Positions 10,575 to 20,688 of a stretch of DNA of 64,000 nt are shown one piece after another. Positions within the stretch are counted from its first letter, which is position 1. Every line of letters begins with the position of its first letter. Position numbers and translations under genes: made by a program. Source of the DNA: Conus ventricosus (Eukaryota > Mollusca > Gastropoda > Neogastropoda > Conidae); NCBI GenBank assembly GCA_018398815.1, contig CM031601.1:20896466-20960465 (forward strand), written 5' to 3'. Under the pieces are notes generated by a model that was not told the DNA's origin, made no database searches, and was given only the letters and a program-made list of their open reading frames with translations.

Positions 10575-12380
10575 GTGAAGGCGTTCAACAGGCATAACCC
10601 AAGATAGAGTGACGGGGGTTTAAAACGGGCACAGCCCCCAACGATAGAAGAACAGGTTTTGGCAGGCACAGAACCAACGACAGAAGTGCGGTGTCAACAG
10701 GCACAAAACCCCAACATGAATGACAGGTGTTCAACTGACAAAACCCCAAACGATAAAAATAAAGGTTTTTCAACAGGCAAAAAAACCCAACGAAAAAATA
10801 AAGGGTTTTTAGCAGGCAAAAAACCCCAACGATAGAAGTGCAGGTGTTCAACAGGCACAAAACCCCCAAACGATAGAGTAAAGGTTTTTGAGCAGGCACA
10901 GAACCCAACGATAAAAGTGACAGGTTTTCCCGGCACAGAACCCAACGTGAAGTGACAGGTTTTGAGCGGCACAGAACTCAACGATAGAAGTGACAGGGTT
11001 AAACAGGACAGAACCCAACGACAGAAGTGACAGGTGTTCAACGGCACAGAACCAACGATAAAAGTGACAGGTTTTCACGGGTACAAAACCCAACGATAAA
11101 AGTGCAGGTGTTCAACAGGCACATAACCCAACGATAGAAATGACAGGTGTTAACAGGCACAGAACCAACGCTAGAAGTGAAGGGTTCAACAGGCACAAAA
11201 CCCCAAACGATAGAAGGACGGGTGTTAAACGGCACAAAACCCCCAACGAAGAAGTGACAGGTTTTCAACAGGCACAAAACCGACGATAGAATGACAGGGT
11301 TAAACAGGCACAAAACCCCAACGATAGAAGTGACAGGTGTTCAAAGGGCACGAACAACATAGAATGACTGTGGTAAACAGGCACAGAACCCCGACGATAA
11401 AATGACAGGTGTTAAAAGGACAAAACCAATGATAGAAGTGACGGTGTTCAAGGACAAAACCCCAACAAAAAAATGACGGGGTTTTCAACAGGCACAAAAC
11501 TCAACGATAAAAGTAACGGTGTTCAAAAGGCACGAACCCAACGATAAGTGACAGGTGTTAAACAGGCACAAAACCCAACGATAGAATAAAAAGGTTTCAA
11601 CAGGCCAGAACCCAACGATAAAAATTGACATGTGTTCACAGGCACAGAACCAACGATAGAAATGACGGGTGTTAAAAACAAACAGAACCCAACGATAAAG
11701 TGACAGGTGTTCAACAGACACAGCCCCAAACGTGAAGTACAGGTGTTCAACAGGCACAAACCAACGTAGAAATGACATGTGTTCAACAGGCACAAAACCC
11801 CAACGATAAAGTGACAGGTTCAAAGACACAGAACCCCAAACGATGAATCGACAGGGTTCAACAGACCAGAACCCCAAGATAGAAGTGAAAGGGTTAAAGA
11901 GTCCCAAAAACCCAACGAAAAAGTGACAGGTGTTCAGCGGCACAAAGCCCAACAATGGAAGTGATAGTGTTAAACGGCACAGAACCCTTCGCAGAAATGA
12001 AAAAAGTGTTTTGCAGGCAAAGATTTTACATCAAAACAGAAACCATAAATTGAAAAAATGATGTTAAAAAAAAATTATAGAACCCTGGGGTTAACATGTA
12101 ATGGGTGTTCTCACAGCAAAGATCCCATCACAACGCAGAAAATTATAGAAGTAATAAATGTTCAACACGTTCAAGAAACCTTCGTAAGTAACAGTGTTCA
12201 AAAACCCGTACAGAAACCCGCCCTCAGAAGTTATAAGGTTCAAAAACCAGAGAAACCAAGTTTAAAGTAACAGGGTTCAACACAGTACGAAAACCCAAAA
12301 AATACAAGTAGCAGGGGTTAACACAATCATGGAACCGAAAACTCAAGAAACGGCGTTTAATACATCACAGAACCCCCCTC
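10575..12380. repeat. 40-bp minisatellite, about 35-40 copies
   Basis: The unit reads approximately AACAGGCACAAAACCCCAAC followed by GATAGAAGTGACAGGTGTTC. Homogeneous copies run to about 12000 and then decay gradually to 12380. Long minus-strand open frames (for example 11485-11955) are repeat translations with a recurring N-T-C-H-F-Y-R-W pattern; indels break them every few units. Confidence 0.92.
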
Positions 12381-13250
12381 TTGTTGGAAAGTATGTGACA
12401 GTTATAATCTGTTTAAATCAACAAAAGTTTTCCATAATCGTTATGAAATTTAATGACAACTTTGGTTTAAAGTAATATTTTTTGACAATTGCGTGTTCTT
12501 GTTAAAGTAGTAAAGCTCAATGATTGGGCTGTGCGTTATATGGAATATTGTTTATCAATTGCAAGGGTCTATTCACTGTAATCTATGCTAACACAATACA
12601 GGGCCTATGTTCAAAGTAATGTATGTTTCCCCACAACTGAAGGGTCTATGTTTGATGTGATAAAATTTGAATACAATTTAAAAGGGGTCTTGTTAAATGT
12701 TATGTATGGTCAACACAGCAACAGTAATCTTTGTACAGCCATTTAAAAAATTGTTCAAAACATTAACAAGGCTGTTTTAAATGTAAGTTTTGTTTAAGAT
12801 TATAAAAAACGCTTGGGAAAATGAATATATGCCCCAAAAAAAATGAAATACGGTGTCCAAAAGTATTAGCAAAACAAATGCTTTGTTAAATGTTATACAT
12901 TGAAAATACTTTTTTTAAATGCTGAACAGTTCAAAAAAGTAATTTTTGTTTTAAAAGAAATAATGGTTTTTTGTTTTAAAAGAAATACATCCCAGCACCC
13001 CTTTGAATACTGGTTAAGTCCCGGGGGCTGGTTTTAAATCTAATAAGTTGAAACAACAAAATGGGGGTGGTAAATTTCATTCATGTTACCCCCATTACAG
13101 TACGCGTTGAACGGGATTCTTTTCAAGTGATGAAAATGTGAGTCAAATGTATGTTCCAAACAATAAAAATGTAGTAGTATTACATTTACTTCAGGGTTCA
13201 TCAATAAAAAAGCTTGTTGTTATTTTCATTTAGTCTCAAAGCCGTAACGT
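12381..13250. repeat. AT-rich degenerate repeats
   Basis: Loose repeats of a GGGTCTATGTT...AAATGTTATGTATG type continue from the minisatellite into AT-rich low-complexity DNA. No gene is visible. Confidence 0.5.
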
Positions 13251-13253
13251 TTC

Positions 13254-13870
13254 AGTGTGTGTTGTGTGTGTGTGGTGTGGGTTTTTTGTGTGTGTTTTGG
13301 GGTGTTGTGTGTGGTGTGTGTGTGTGTTTTATGGTGTGTGTGTGTGTGGGGTTTTGGGTGGTTTTGTGTGTGTGTGTGTGTGTTGAGAAAGAGAGAGAGA
13401 GGAGAAGAGAGGGGGAGAGGGGAAGAGAGAGAAGGGAGAGAGAGGAGAGAGAGGAGGAGAAAAGAGGGTTTATGACACCCGTACATACCCCCTCGTGCTT
13501 CATTTCCACAAAAGTGGAAAACCCGGGTCAGCTTCCCGGTGTGAAGGTCAAAGTTTGGTACGCTGTCCCCTGGATGGATGTGGGAAAGTCCACACACACC
13601 ACCACACACACACACACACCACAAAAAACCCCAAAACAACACACACACAACACACACACACAATACACACACACACAACACACACCCCACACACACACAC
13701 AACCCACACACACACACAACTACGACAACACATCCCACACAACCAAAACCCACACAAAACACACCACACACACACAACACACCACACAATAACCACCAAC
13801 AACACACACCACACGACCCCCACACCACACACCCACACAACAACACACACACCACACACACACACACATT
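13254..13870. repeat. Opposed TG, GA and CA simple-sequence tracts
   Basis: A TG-rich tract (13254-13383) is followed by a purine tract (13385-13467, GAGAGG type), about 120 bp of unique sequence, and a CA-rich tract (13592-13868). The TG and CA tracts are complementary and could pair into a large stem. Open frames here are simple repeats. Confidence 0.9.
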
Positions 13871-15848
13871 AGTATGTTTCAGTGATGAATAGGATGATGA
13901 TGCTGGGGTGGAAGGGGGTGGTAGTGGTGGGAAAGGTGGTGGTCGTGGGGGTGATCTGAAATGATTGATGATGATGATGATGATGGTTGATGGGCCCCAA
14001 ATGTGACGTCAGGCAATGGGTTTTCCCCCCTTTCTAGACTGTGAAGATTCTTGGGGGAGATTTCCATAAAAAACTATGGGATGATTGTTAGGAGTTTTTC
14101 TTAATCTAAAATCAGTTTAATTTTAGCTTTTGGCTCAGATCTATGCACGCCTCAAAAAGCTCAAAGGATTATATAGTGATTTGATACAAATTTTAATTGT
14201 TGGCGTGTGCCACAGCCAAGGGGCCCACTCAAATGTAGGGCATCTTACGAGATCAGTTGCGGCGCTGCCTTACCCTTTATCCCCCGACGAATCTCGTGCG
14301 GACTAGCCAGCTGATTTATTTTACGATCGGGGGAGGATGGTGTGGGCATGGCCAACTCGTGGCTGAGTCAAAGGGTATAGAACGCGTCTCGCCCTAAATG
14401 ACGTTAAACAGTCGGTCACAAGGGAAGTAGGGTTTTTGTAGAAAACGGCCCCGGAACATGTTTTTCAAGTCTGGGCTGTCTCCCCCAGGGTTTCCTTTGG
14501 ACGAGAACGACGCAGCGCAGGAAAAAAAGCATGTTACAAAACTACAACAACTATTTTCAACAATCAGCAGTTCGGGCCTTTTACGTGCAGCACGCTGCTA
14601 GGTACTATAAAAAGAAATACTGTGCCAAATTTGTGCCCTTATTTTTGTACACATTGGTGTCTTCTCCCCGAAATTGCGTGAGGGTCCGGGGTGCGCCTGA
14701 AAAAAAGTTTTTACCAGATTCTTCCAGTTGTTGGATGTAGATTCACCGAAAGGGGGGGGAATGACGAATCATCGGGCCAACCCAACAGACGGAAAAAACA
14801 GCGAACCACGAGTTCGAACAAGTGGTATTCAATGTGTCAGGGGGAAAGGGGGGGAGGGGGGGGGGGGGGGTGTCGGAGGGGGGGGGGGGGGGAGGGTTTC
14901 TTCCCAAGCGCATGAAAATCCCCAGGACAAAAATGAAGCTGCATGGATGAACTAAAAGGACATCGCACCTGCAGATAAGAGTCGGAACAAACAGCAAGGA
15001 TTCAAACCATAGCGCCCGGGAAAATTTTGCAGAGTACCGAAGAGAAACTAAAGGGCACCCCTCAAAAAATCCCGGGGCCCAGTGAGGAGAATAACATCCG
15101 AAAAAAAGAAGAAAAACCCCCAAAAGAGATATAAACTGCCCAAGAAGGGTTTAAAAAAAAGGGCCCGAAGACAATCCGGGGGGAAACCCGAAAGCACAAC
15201 CAGGGCCCCCAGCCAAACGAAACAGCAAGAAGGGCAGAAAGAGGAAAAAAACCAGATTGCCCCTTTAGAGCCCCCTTCCTTTGCAGGAAAAATATTCGAG
15301 CAGCGACAAACTGGAACACTACAGTGGGCAAAGAAATCTTGAGCTATCTCAGGAAATCTATTCCAAAACCCCCCAGAGGAGAACACCCCTGAAATCTAGG
15401 GCTGGGTTTTCCCCCGCCCGCGCCGGCGAAAATTTGAAAAAAACCCCAACACTGGTAGGGAAACGAAATGGTAAGAAAGTCGAGCCAAATCTTCGCTTCG
15501 GTCAAAAAAAAATTTTAATATTGCTGTACAAAAATGTCCCATAACCTGCGTGGCTCCATAAAAAGATCAGCATGGGGGAACTTGACGATCAGCGACCAAA
15601 GGTGTAGTGTGGAGTGTACATTCACAAAACCAAAAATCGAGTAATCAAACCCGTTTAGCCCGATATCGTTTTGAAAATCGACGGAAAAAAAAAAAAATTC
15701 CCCTAGTCATGGCAGCCAGACTGATAAATCTTGACAAAAAGATTTGTGGGTTTGTCATCCAAAAAGGAGGGAACCGGGTCTTGGCTGTTAGAGCATGCCC
15801 CCTATGATTTGAGAAGCATTCCATAGGCTAGGGGGGCAGAAACGGGAC
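13871..15848. other. No recognisable gene; poor-quality sequence
   Basis: The stretch includes G-rich runs at 14846-14895 and many A or C runs. None of the short open frames on either strand shows a recognisable family motif. A (GAT)n patch occurs at 13963-13985. Confidence 0.5.
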
Positions 15849-16454
15849 ATGGCGTGGATGGCTGATCTGGATCGGTTCTCACGAGGACTCAATGGCCCCC
15901 GGAGTTTTATTGGGCTAAGAACATCGGAAATGCTGAGGAAGTACTTCCATGGCTTCTCAATGAGGTTCTCCACAAAAGAATACACAAGGTTGGCAGAGCA
16001 ATGGGCTGTGTCATTTCTCCAATCCTGTTTGTGTTGGCAATGGATGCCATCGTGAAAGCTACCATGAGCTGTTCAAGTTCGGAAGAATTCAGGTATGGCT
16101 CGATCTGGATCAGTTCTACATGAGATGACTCAACTGGCCTCGAGATGTTTTATGTCCCTAAGAACATCAGAGAAATGCTGAGGAAGTACTTCATGGCTTG
16201 TCAATGAGGTTCTCCACAAAAGAATACACAAGGTTGGCAGAGCAATGGGCTGTGTCATTTCTCCAATCCTGTTTGTGTTGGCAATGGATGCCATCGTGAA
16301 AAGCTACCATGAGCTGTTCAATTTCGGAAGAATTCAGGAATGAATACCAAAGGGCCCCCTTTTAAAGGCTTTCATGGATGACACAAAGTGCTTTCATCAA
16401 GGAAGATGAGACACACAAAATACTGAAGCAGTTAGACAAGTGAGTTGCTTCACT
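15849..16454 (+). pseudogene. LINE reverse transcriptase fragment with internal tandem duplication
   Basis: The plus strand encodes parts of a non-LTR reverse transcriptase: GCVISPILFVLAMDAIVKAT (motif B region, 16007-16063) and an FMDDT catalytic-box variant near 16370-16386. The segment 15849-16098 is repeated in tandem as 16099-16345, so the motif B region is encoded twice. Frame breaks occur throughout. The family is the same as the fragment at 22321-23345. The right end stops exactly where Polinton A begins (TTCACT at 16449-16454). Confidence 0.8.
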
Positions 16455-16570
16455 TTTTTACAAACAAACATACTGTGTAGGATTATCCGTTTTCAATACT
16501 AATTTACTAAACTTTTCAGATTTAGTTTTTGTTTAATCCTGTGTTTTTCCTGATCATTTTCAAAAAAAAA
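16454..16570. repeat. Probable terminal inverted repeat of Polinton A
   Basis: About 115 bp (TTTTTTACAAAC through CTGATCATTTTCAAAAA) are nearly identical to 23359-23474 in the same orientation. Because Polintons A and B lie in opposite orientation, this arrangement is what terminal inverted repeats predict: the right end of A (inverted) equals the left end of B. The outer bases do not show the AG start usual in Polintons, and no 6-bp target duplication could be tested because the other end of A is truncated. Confidence 0.65.
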
Positions 16571-16576
16571 AAATGC

Positions 16577-16701
16577 AAAACTCTTCGCATCTAGCCACAT
16601 TACTGATCACCCATGGGTCTAACTTGAGACCCTATGGCGCCCTAGGGCCCCAAGCCAGATCCAGAGGATCACAGATAATGTGGCTAGATGCGAAGAGTTT
16701 T
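16577..16701. repeat. 26-bp perfect inverted repeat
   Basis: The arms 16577-16602 and 16676-16701 (AAAACTCTTCGCATCTAGCC... and its complement) are fully complementary across a 73-bp loop. It lies just inside the putative Polinton terminus and is absent from the equivalent place at the left end of Polinton B. Confidence 0.85.
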
Positions 16702-16812
16702 GGGAATATGCTCTAATAGTGGTATTTCTACACTTGGTTGCCTACTTTCAGTTTGTCTAGTTTGGGGCAATTCTCTTACCCCCCTTTTCAGTGGCCCTTC
16801 CTAGGACACACA

Positions 16813-16956
16813 CATTGTGGTTTGCGGGCGTTTATAGCCACGCCAGTGACCCAGACAACACATTGTGGTTTGCGGGCGTTTATAGCCACGCCAGTGACCC
16901 AGACAACACATTGTGGTTTGCGGGCGTTTATAGCCGCGCCAGTGACCTAGACGAAA
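16813..16956 (+). repeat. Three tandem copies of a 48-bp unit
   Basis: The unit starts CATTGTGGTTTGCGGGCG at 16813, 16861 and 16909. As 48 is a multiple of three, the plus-strand frame 16738-16950 stays open as a 16-residue repeat (HCGLRAFIA...), but I see no evidence that it is translated. Confidence 0.9.
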
Positions 16957-17099
16957 CACGAAAATTGGAAGGGTCACTTAGAGGGCAGAGAAGAGGGCCA
17001 AATTTAGACTTTTCAGAACCCACAAAACAAGCACAAAACCACCGCAGGCATATTCCCAACTTTACACTTTAGGATTAATATATATACTGTACAAACTGA

Positions 17100-17800
17100 A
17101 AGCTTTCATAATTTTATGGTGTTTATGCATAATTGGGGGTTTTAATAAATTGTTTTTTATTCAAGCAGAATAGTTTTAAAGGGTTTTAAACAACAACTGT
17201 GCTTTAAAGTACTTTTAGTAGCTACTTTGTACAATATTTATATTAAAACTTTAGCAAATTAAACACAAAAACACAACTTTTAATAATCAATTCTCTCTCA
17301 CTGATCTATAAATAGATAATTATTCAGGGGAGGTAATTATATTTTTTTGCATAATTAAAGGGAGATAAATAAAAAAAAAAATAAAAAATACAAAAAAAAA
17401 TTAAAAAAAAATTTAAAAAAATTAAAAAAAAAATAAAACAAAAAAAAATTTAAAAAAAAAATTAATTTTTTTTTTTTTTAAAGTTACCTTAAGCCACCTC
17501 AAGTCTAGTTAATTTTTAATCAATCATCTAAGTTGTTACCTCAAGTTTTTCAATCATCTCAAGTCACTTCTAAGTTCTTACTCAAGTCATCCTCAAGTTG
17601 TCCTCAAGTCTCCTCAAGTCATCCTTAAGTCACCCCAAGTCACTTCTAAGTTTCTACTTAAGTCACTTCTAAGTTCTTACTCAAGTCATCCTCAAGTCGT
17701 CCTCAAGTCATCCTCAAGTCATCTCTAAGTACAACCAAGTTCTTATTTAAGTTATCTATTATAATTATCAAAAAAAATACAATCTATGTTTTTGTCTTAA
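17100..17800. repeat. AT-rich tract and ~11-bp degenerate repeats
   Basis: Positions 17370-17480 are runs of A and T with little else. Positions 17490-17740 are many degenerate copies of TCAAGTCATCC and TAAGTCACTTC. This lies inside Polinton A, between its terminus and its first small genes. No gene is visible. Confidence 0.8.
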
Positions 17801-18076
17801 ATAGTAGATGTCTAATATAGTACACACACGCCTCAAAAAAAGCGTCATCGCTGAGGATGTTTTGCTCAGCGTTTTCGGCGCGAGATTGGTTAGCATAAAT
17901 CTTAATGAAGTTCTTCATCTAAGCAACGCATTGATTACAATCTGGTCTATGGAAATGTCTTTTATAGACTCCATGTCTTATTTATTGACTTCATCATTTT
18001 AAACAAATAAAAAATCCATCATGATCTATTTTTATCAAAAAAACAAAAAATTAAGTTCTTAAAATATTATTACATT

Positions 18077-18358
18077 TCAAATGATCAAAATGATTTTTAT
18101 TGTTGGCGTTTCTGGCGTGCTTTTGTCTTCTGTATTTAGTGGTTCGGGTTGTTTTGACTGCTTTTGTTTTTGTTGCCATTGTTTATATATTTTATAACCG
18201 TAATAACCGCCCCCAGCAGCAGCAAGGGCGCCAAAAATGGCAACAGTTTTAAGTTCAATATTCCATGAAGACTTTGGTGCTGTGGGCCTTGAATCACATG
18301 GAGTTTTTATAGCGGGCATTGAATCAATTGTTCTGGCGTTGGTGGTGTTATGTTTCAT
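18077..18358 (-). CDS. Polinton small membrane protein, 93 aa
   Basis: The open frame has a single hydrophobic segment near residues 38-55 containing an alanine/glycine-rich stretch (FGALAAAGGGYYGYKIY), followed by a glutamine/lysine-rich hydrophilic tail. I do not recognise the family. It overlaps the next upstream frame (18348-18563) by 11 bp on the same strand, which suggests real compact gene packing as in DNA viruses and Polintons. It sits in the cluster of small genes on the integrase side of the element. The frame is intact. A short virion or membrane-anchored protein is possible, but that is inference. Confidence 0.5.
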   Translation of the reverse strand: MKHNTTNARTIDSMPAIKTPCDSRPTAPKSSWNIELKTVAIFGALAAAGGGYYGYKIYKQWQQKQKQSKQPEPLNTEDKSTPETPTIKIILII

Positions 18359-18563
18359 TATGAGTTATATTCTGTGATTGTAATTTTAATTTTTGTTGTT
18401 TGTTCCACTCTGCTAATTTTCTTCCTGCTTTAACACGCCCAGGATGAGGATGCTTTTCACTGGTCTTCACCTGATTCAGTGTTTTCTGCTGATTTTCTGG
18501 CTTGGTTACTTTCTCCACCTGATTCAGTGTTTTCTGATTCTGCTGATTTTCTGGCTCGGTCAT
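18348..18563 (-). CDS. Polinton small basic protein, 71 aa
   Basis: The product starts with two imperfect repeats built on EPENQQ(N)QKTLNQVE and KPENQQKTLNQVK, then has a lysine/arginine-rich region (HPGRVKAGRKLAEWNKQQK). The PGRV-AG-(K/R)LAE-N pattern recurs in small proteins of large DNA transposons as far as I recall, but I cannot name a function. The high charge suggests nucleic-acid binding (inference). It overlaps the 93-aa frame downstream and lies about 20 bp from the 70-aa frame upstream. Confidence 0.5.
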   Translation of the reverse strand: MTEPENQQNQKTLNQVEKVTKPENQQKTLNQVKTSEKHPHPGRVKAGRKLAEWNKQQKLKLQSQNITHNET

Positions 18564-18581
18564 TTTGAAGGGAAATAAAAT

Positions 18582-18794
18582 CTATATGATTAAAAGAATT
18601 AATCCCATGATTAATGGTGATAAAAATGTTCCAAATCTGTAATATAGATCACAGCTTAGAGACTCTAATGACTTTGTTAAAACTGGATCTTGCGTTAAAT
18701 CATACGTAAGATCTTGTTCAGAATCAATGGGAGCAAATCTACTGACTAGTTTAGTGTACAAACTAAGAACCGTTTGCCCGACGCTTTTCACCAT
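18582..18794 (-). CDS. Polinton small protein with C-terminal hydrophobic tail, 70 aa
   Basis: The frame is intact and encodes an acidic middle and a strongly hydrophobic C-terminus (residues about 56-70, LSPLIMGLILLII), like a tail-anchored membrane protein. It is the first of three same-strand small frames (18794 to 18077). No homologue is recognised by eye. Positions 18795-19060 hold no clear gene. Confidence 0.45.
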   Translation of the reverse strand: MVKSVGQTVLSLYTKLVSRFAPIDSEQDLTYDLTQDPVLTKSLESLSCDLYYRFGTFLSPLIMGLILLII

Positions 18795-19065
18795 TTAGAC
18801 CCCAGCTGCGCTTCATACCTGTTATGATACTTTAAAATGTCTTGTGGCGACATCTGTTGAATCTGTTCTATGCTGAATTCAGTTCCGAGGAAACTGTTTT
18901 GTTTTTCCACATGCTGCCAAAGAATACAGCCTCTCCTTTTTGGGCATTATAGCTTGGTCATCAACTTGATCATTCATAAGTTCAGAAGGTTTAGGTCGCC
19001 CTGTAGCTGTAGTAGATCATCGCTGTTCATGTTTTTTATTAATTATAATTATTTTATTTTTTAAA

Positions 19066-19287
19066 ATGACACCGAAAAAAACTATTGCCAACCTTGTATA
19101 CCATTCTGCTGTTATTGGAGGTCTAAGTGTAGGATACACAATGCTTGGTAAAAGCCTGTTAAAAATTAAACCAGCAGATCTTGGCAAACTAGACTTTGAG
19201 GATTCAGCAAAACTGATTGCTATTATTGCAGCTTCGTTCACTATGAAAGATTTTCTAGTTAAGCAAGGAATAATTCCAGAAATATAA
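19066..19287 (+). CDS. Polinton small protein, 73 aa
   Basis: An intact frame encodes two moderately hydrophobic stretches (residues about 8-25 and 46-60) and ends FLVKQGIIPEI. It begins a plus-strand run of genes that continues through 19316 and the integrase at 19731, with spacings of about 28 and 7 bp. Compact same-strand spacing argues for a real gene. The end sequence is familiar from proteins next to Polinton integrases, but I assign no function. Confidence 0.55.
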   Translation: MTPKKTIANLVYHSAVIGGLSVGYTMLGKSLLKIKPADLGKLDFEDSAKLIAIIAASFTMKDFLVKQGIIPEI

Positions 19288-19315
19288 ATATGTAAAAAAA
19301 ATACATTTATAAAAA

Positions 19316-19723
19316 ATGGCTTCACTCGTAATGATGATAGGCGGCGCTGGGTTAATGCGCTTGCTTTTAGCGGAAGTAATTACGCGTTTAGTAAACTGCG
19401 GGATAAACGACGAGAGAAAAAGACATAACAAAGCTGTGGAGCAACTAGCCGCAGCACAAGATCACTATGAAAGCAGAGAATTGAGCAGTTAGATTTTATT
19501 AATAACAAACTGAAAAACAGGGCATGCAGCTTACACATTTAAAGATGTTGATCAAGCGATAAAAGAATATTATCTTGTGACAGGCAACCCAATCGAGACA
19601 TTGCCCCCACCAAAATTCAGCGATTTTTATCATCCATCAGAAAAACAAAAGATGCCAAGAAATCGTGTTTATTGTCTTTGGTATGTGACCGTTGTGTATT
19701 TTGTTGCGCATAATATTGGCTGA
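19316..19723 (+). pseudogene. Polinton small protein, frameshifted
   Basis: The first frame (19316-19492) encodes a methionine/glycine-rich hydrophobic N-terminus (MASLVMMIGGAGLMRLLL) and a charged helix (ERKRHNKAVEQLAAAQ). It stops at 19490-19492. Coding continues in other frames to a stop at 19721-19723, ending in an aromatic hydrophobic segment (YCLWYVTVVYFVAHNIG). At least one frameshift near 19480 and another near 19525 break the gene. It would be about 130 residues, lies 7 bp before the integrase start, and has no recognised function. Confidence 0.6.
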
Positions 19724-19730
19724 ATAAAAA

Positions 19731-20688
19731 ATGAACAAAATCTATTATTCACCAAAAGGATATTGGAAGGGAATAACAGCAATTAAAAAGCTAAGCCAAG
19801 CAGTGGGAGTCAGTGAACAAACAGCAAAAGAATGGTTATCTAAACAAGCGATTTGGCAAATATTTTTTACAGCGCCTAAACGAATACAGAGACCACACTT
19901 TGTGAATACAATACCGAACGACACCAAACAAATGGATCTTCTATATTTCACCCATGATACGATTAGACGAAAAAGATTTAAGTACGCACTTACAGTCATT
20001 GACATAGCTTCAAGATACAAAGATGCGGAACCATTAACACAAAAGAGTGCTTCTGCTGTTGCTGTTGCTATACAACTGATATACCAAAAGAGGTCCTTTA
20101 ACTTATCCTCGCATGATTCAAGTCGATGATGGAAAAGAATTTAAAGGCCAAGTGAATCAATTATTGTTGAAACATAGAGTTACCATCAAAAGAGGCATTC
20201 CAGGAGTTCACAGATCACAGGCTTTGGTTGAAAACTTTAACAAACAGTTAGCTGAAAGACTTTTCTCCTACCAGTATCACAGAGAGCTTATTGACAATTC
20301 TCGCAACACAGAATGGGTTAGAAGACTGCCCTCAGTTTTGCGCGCAATGAATAATGAAGAATTTAAAGGGCTAAAACCAGTACAAGCAATCAAAAGAAAA
20401 ACAATAAATGTTGTTGAAGGAGAGTCTTCATCCAGCAAACTATTGCCGTTTGGTTTGAAAGTAAGGTACCTTTATTTACCGGGGGAAGCAGAAGGGGATA
20501 CTCGCATTAGGGCAACTGATCCAGTTTGGAGTGTTGATCCATACGAAATAAAAAGAATTGTAAAGATGAATCCGCCCGTGTATTATTTACGAGAAACTGA
20601 CACGACAACAACCGGCTCCTCAAAGATCTTTTGTAAAGGAAGAACTGCAGATAATCCCACCAGACACAGTTCCGCTTTAATTAATTGA
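19731..20688 (+). pseudogene. Polinton retrovirus-like integrase (DDE), copy A, frameshifted
   Basis: Integrases of this class join the ends of the element to host DNA. The first frame (19731-20129) has an N-terminal helical region and the first catalytic aspartate in KQMDLLYF (residue about 69). After a frameshift close to 20095-20115 the second frame (20113-20688) has the second catalytic site (QVDDGKEF), the catalytic glutamate in ALVENFNKQL about 35 residues later, and a C-terminal domain with the conserved TDPVW and KRIVKMNPPVYYLRE. All three catalytic residues are present. The last ~20 codons are out of frame compared with copy B. It lies tail-to-tail with the polymerase on the other strand, with stops overlapping near 20681-20688. 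The gene is broken as sequenced. Confidence 0.88.

Larger units (their letters stand above)
8180..15800. other. Low-consensus-quality block 1
   Basis: Homopolymer runs are frequent, frames are short, and repeats inside the block (the 40-bp minisatellite, the SINE copy) show many more small indels than repeats outside it. This matches blocks 2 and 3, where direct comparison shows assembly error. Gene calls in this interval should not be trusted. Confidence 0.7.

Noticed and set aside
10590..11955. Long minus-strand frames with a repeated N-T-C-H-F-Y-R-W pattern
   Set aside because: They are translations of the 40-bp minisatellite, and indels break them every few units.
13226..13892. Overlapping long frames on both strands rich in C/V or T/H
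   Set aside because: Simple TG/CA and GA repeats translated.
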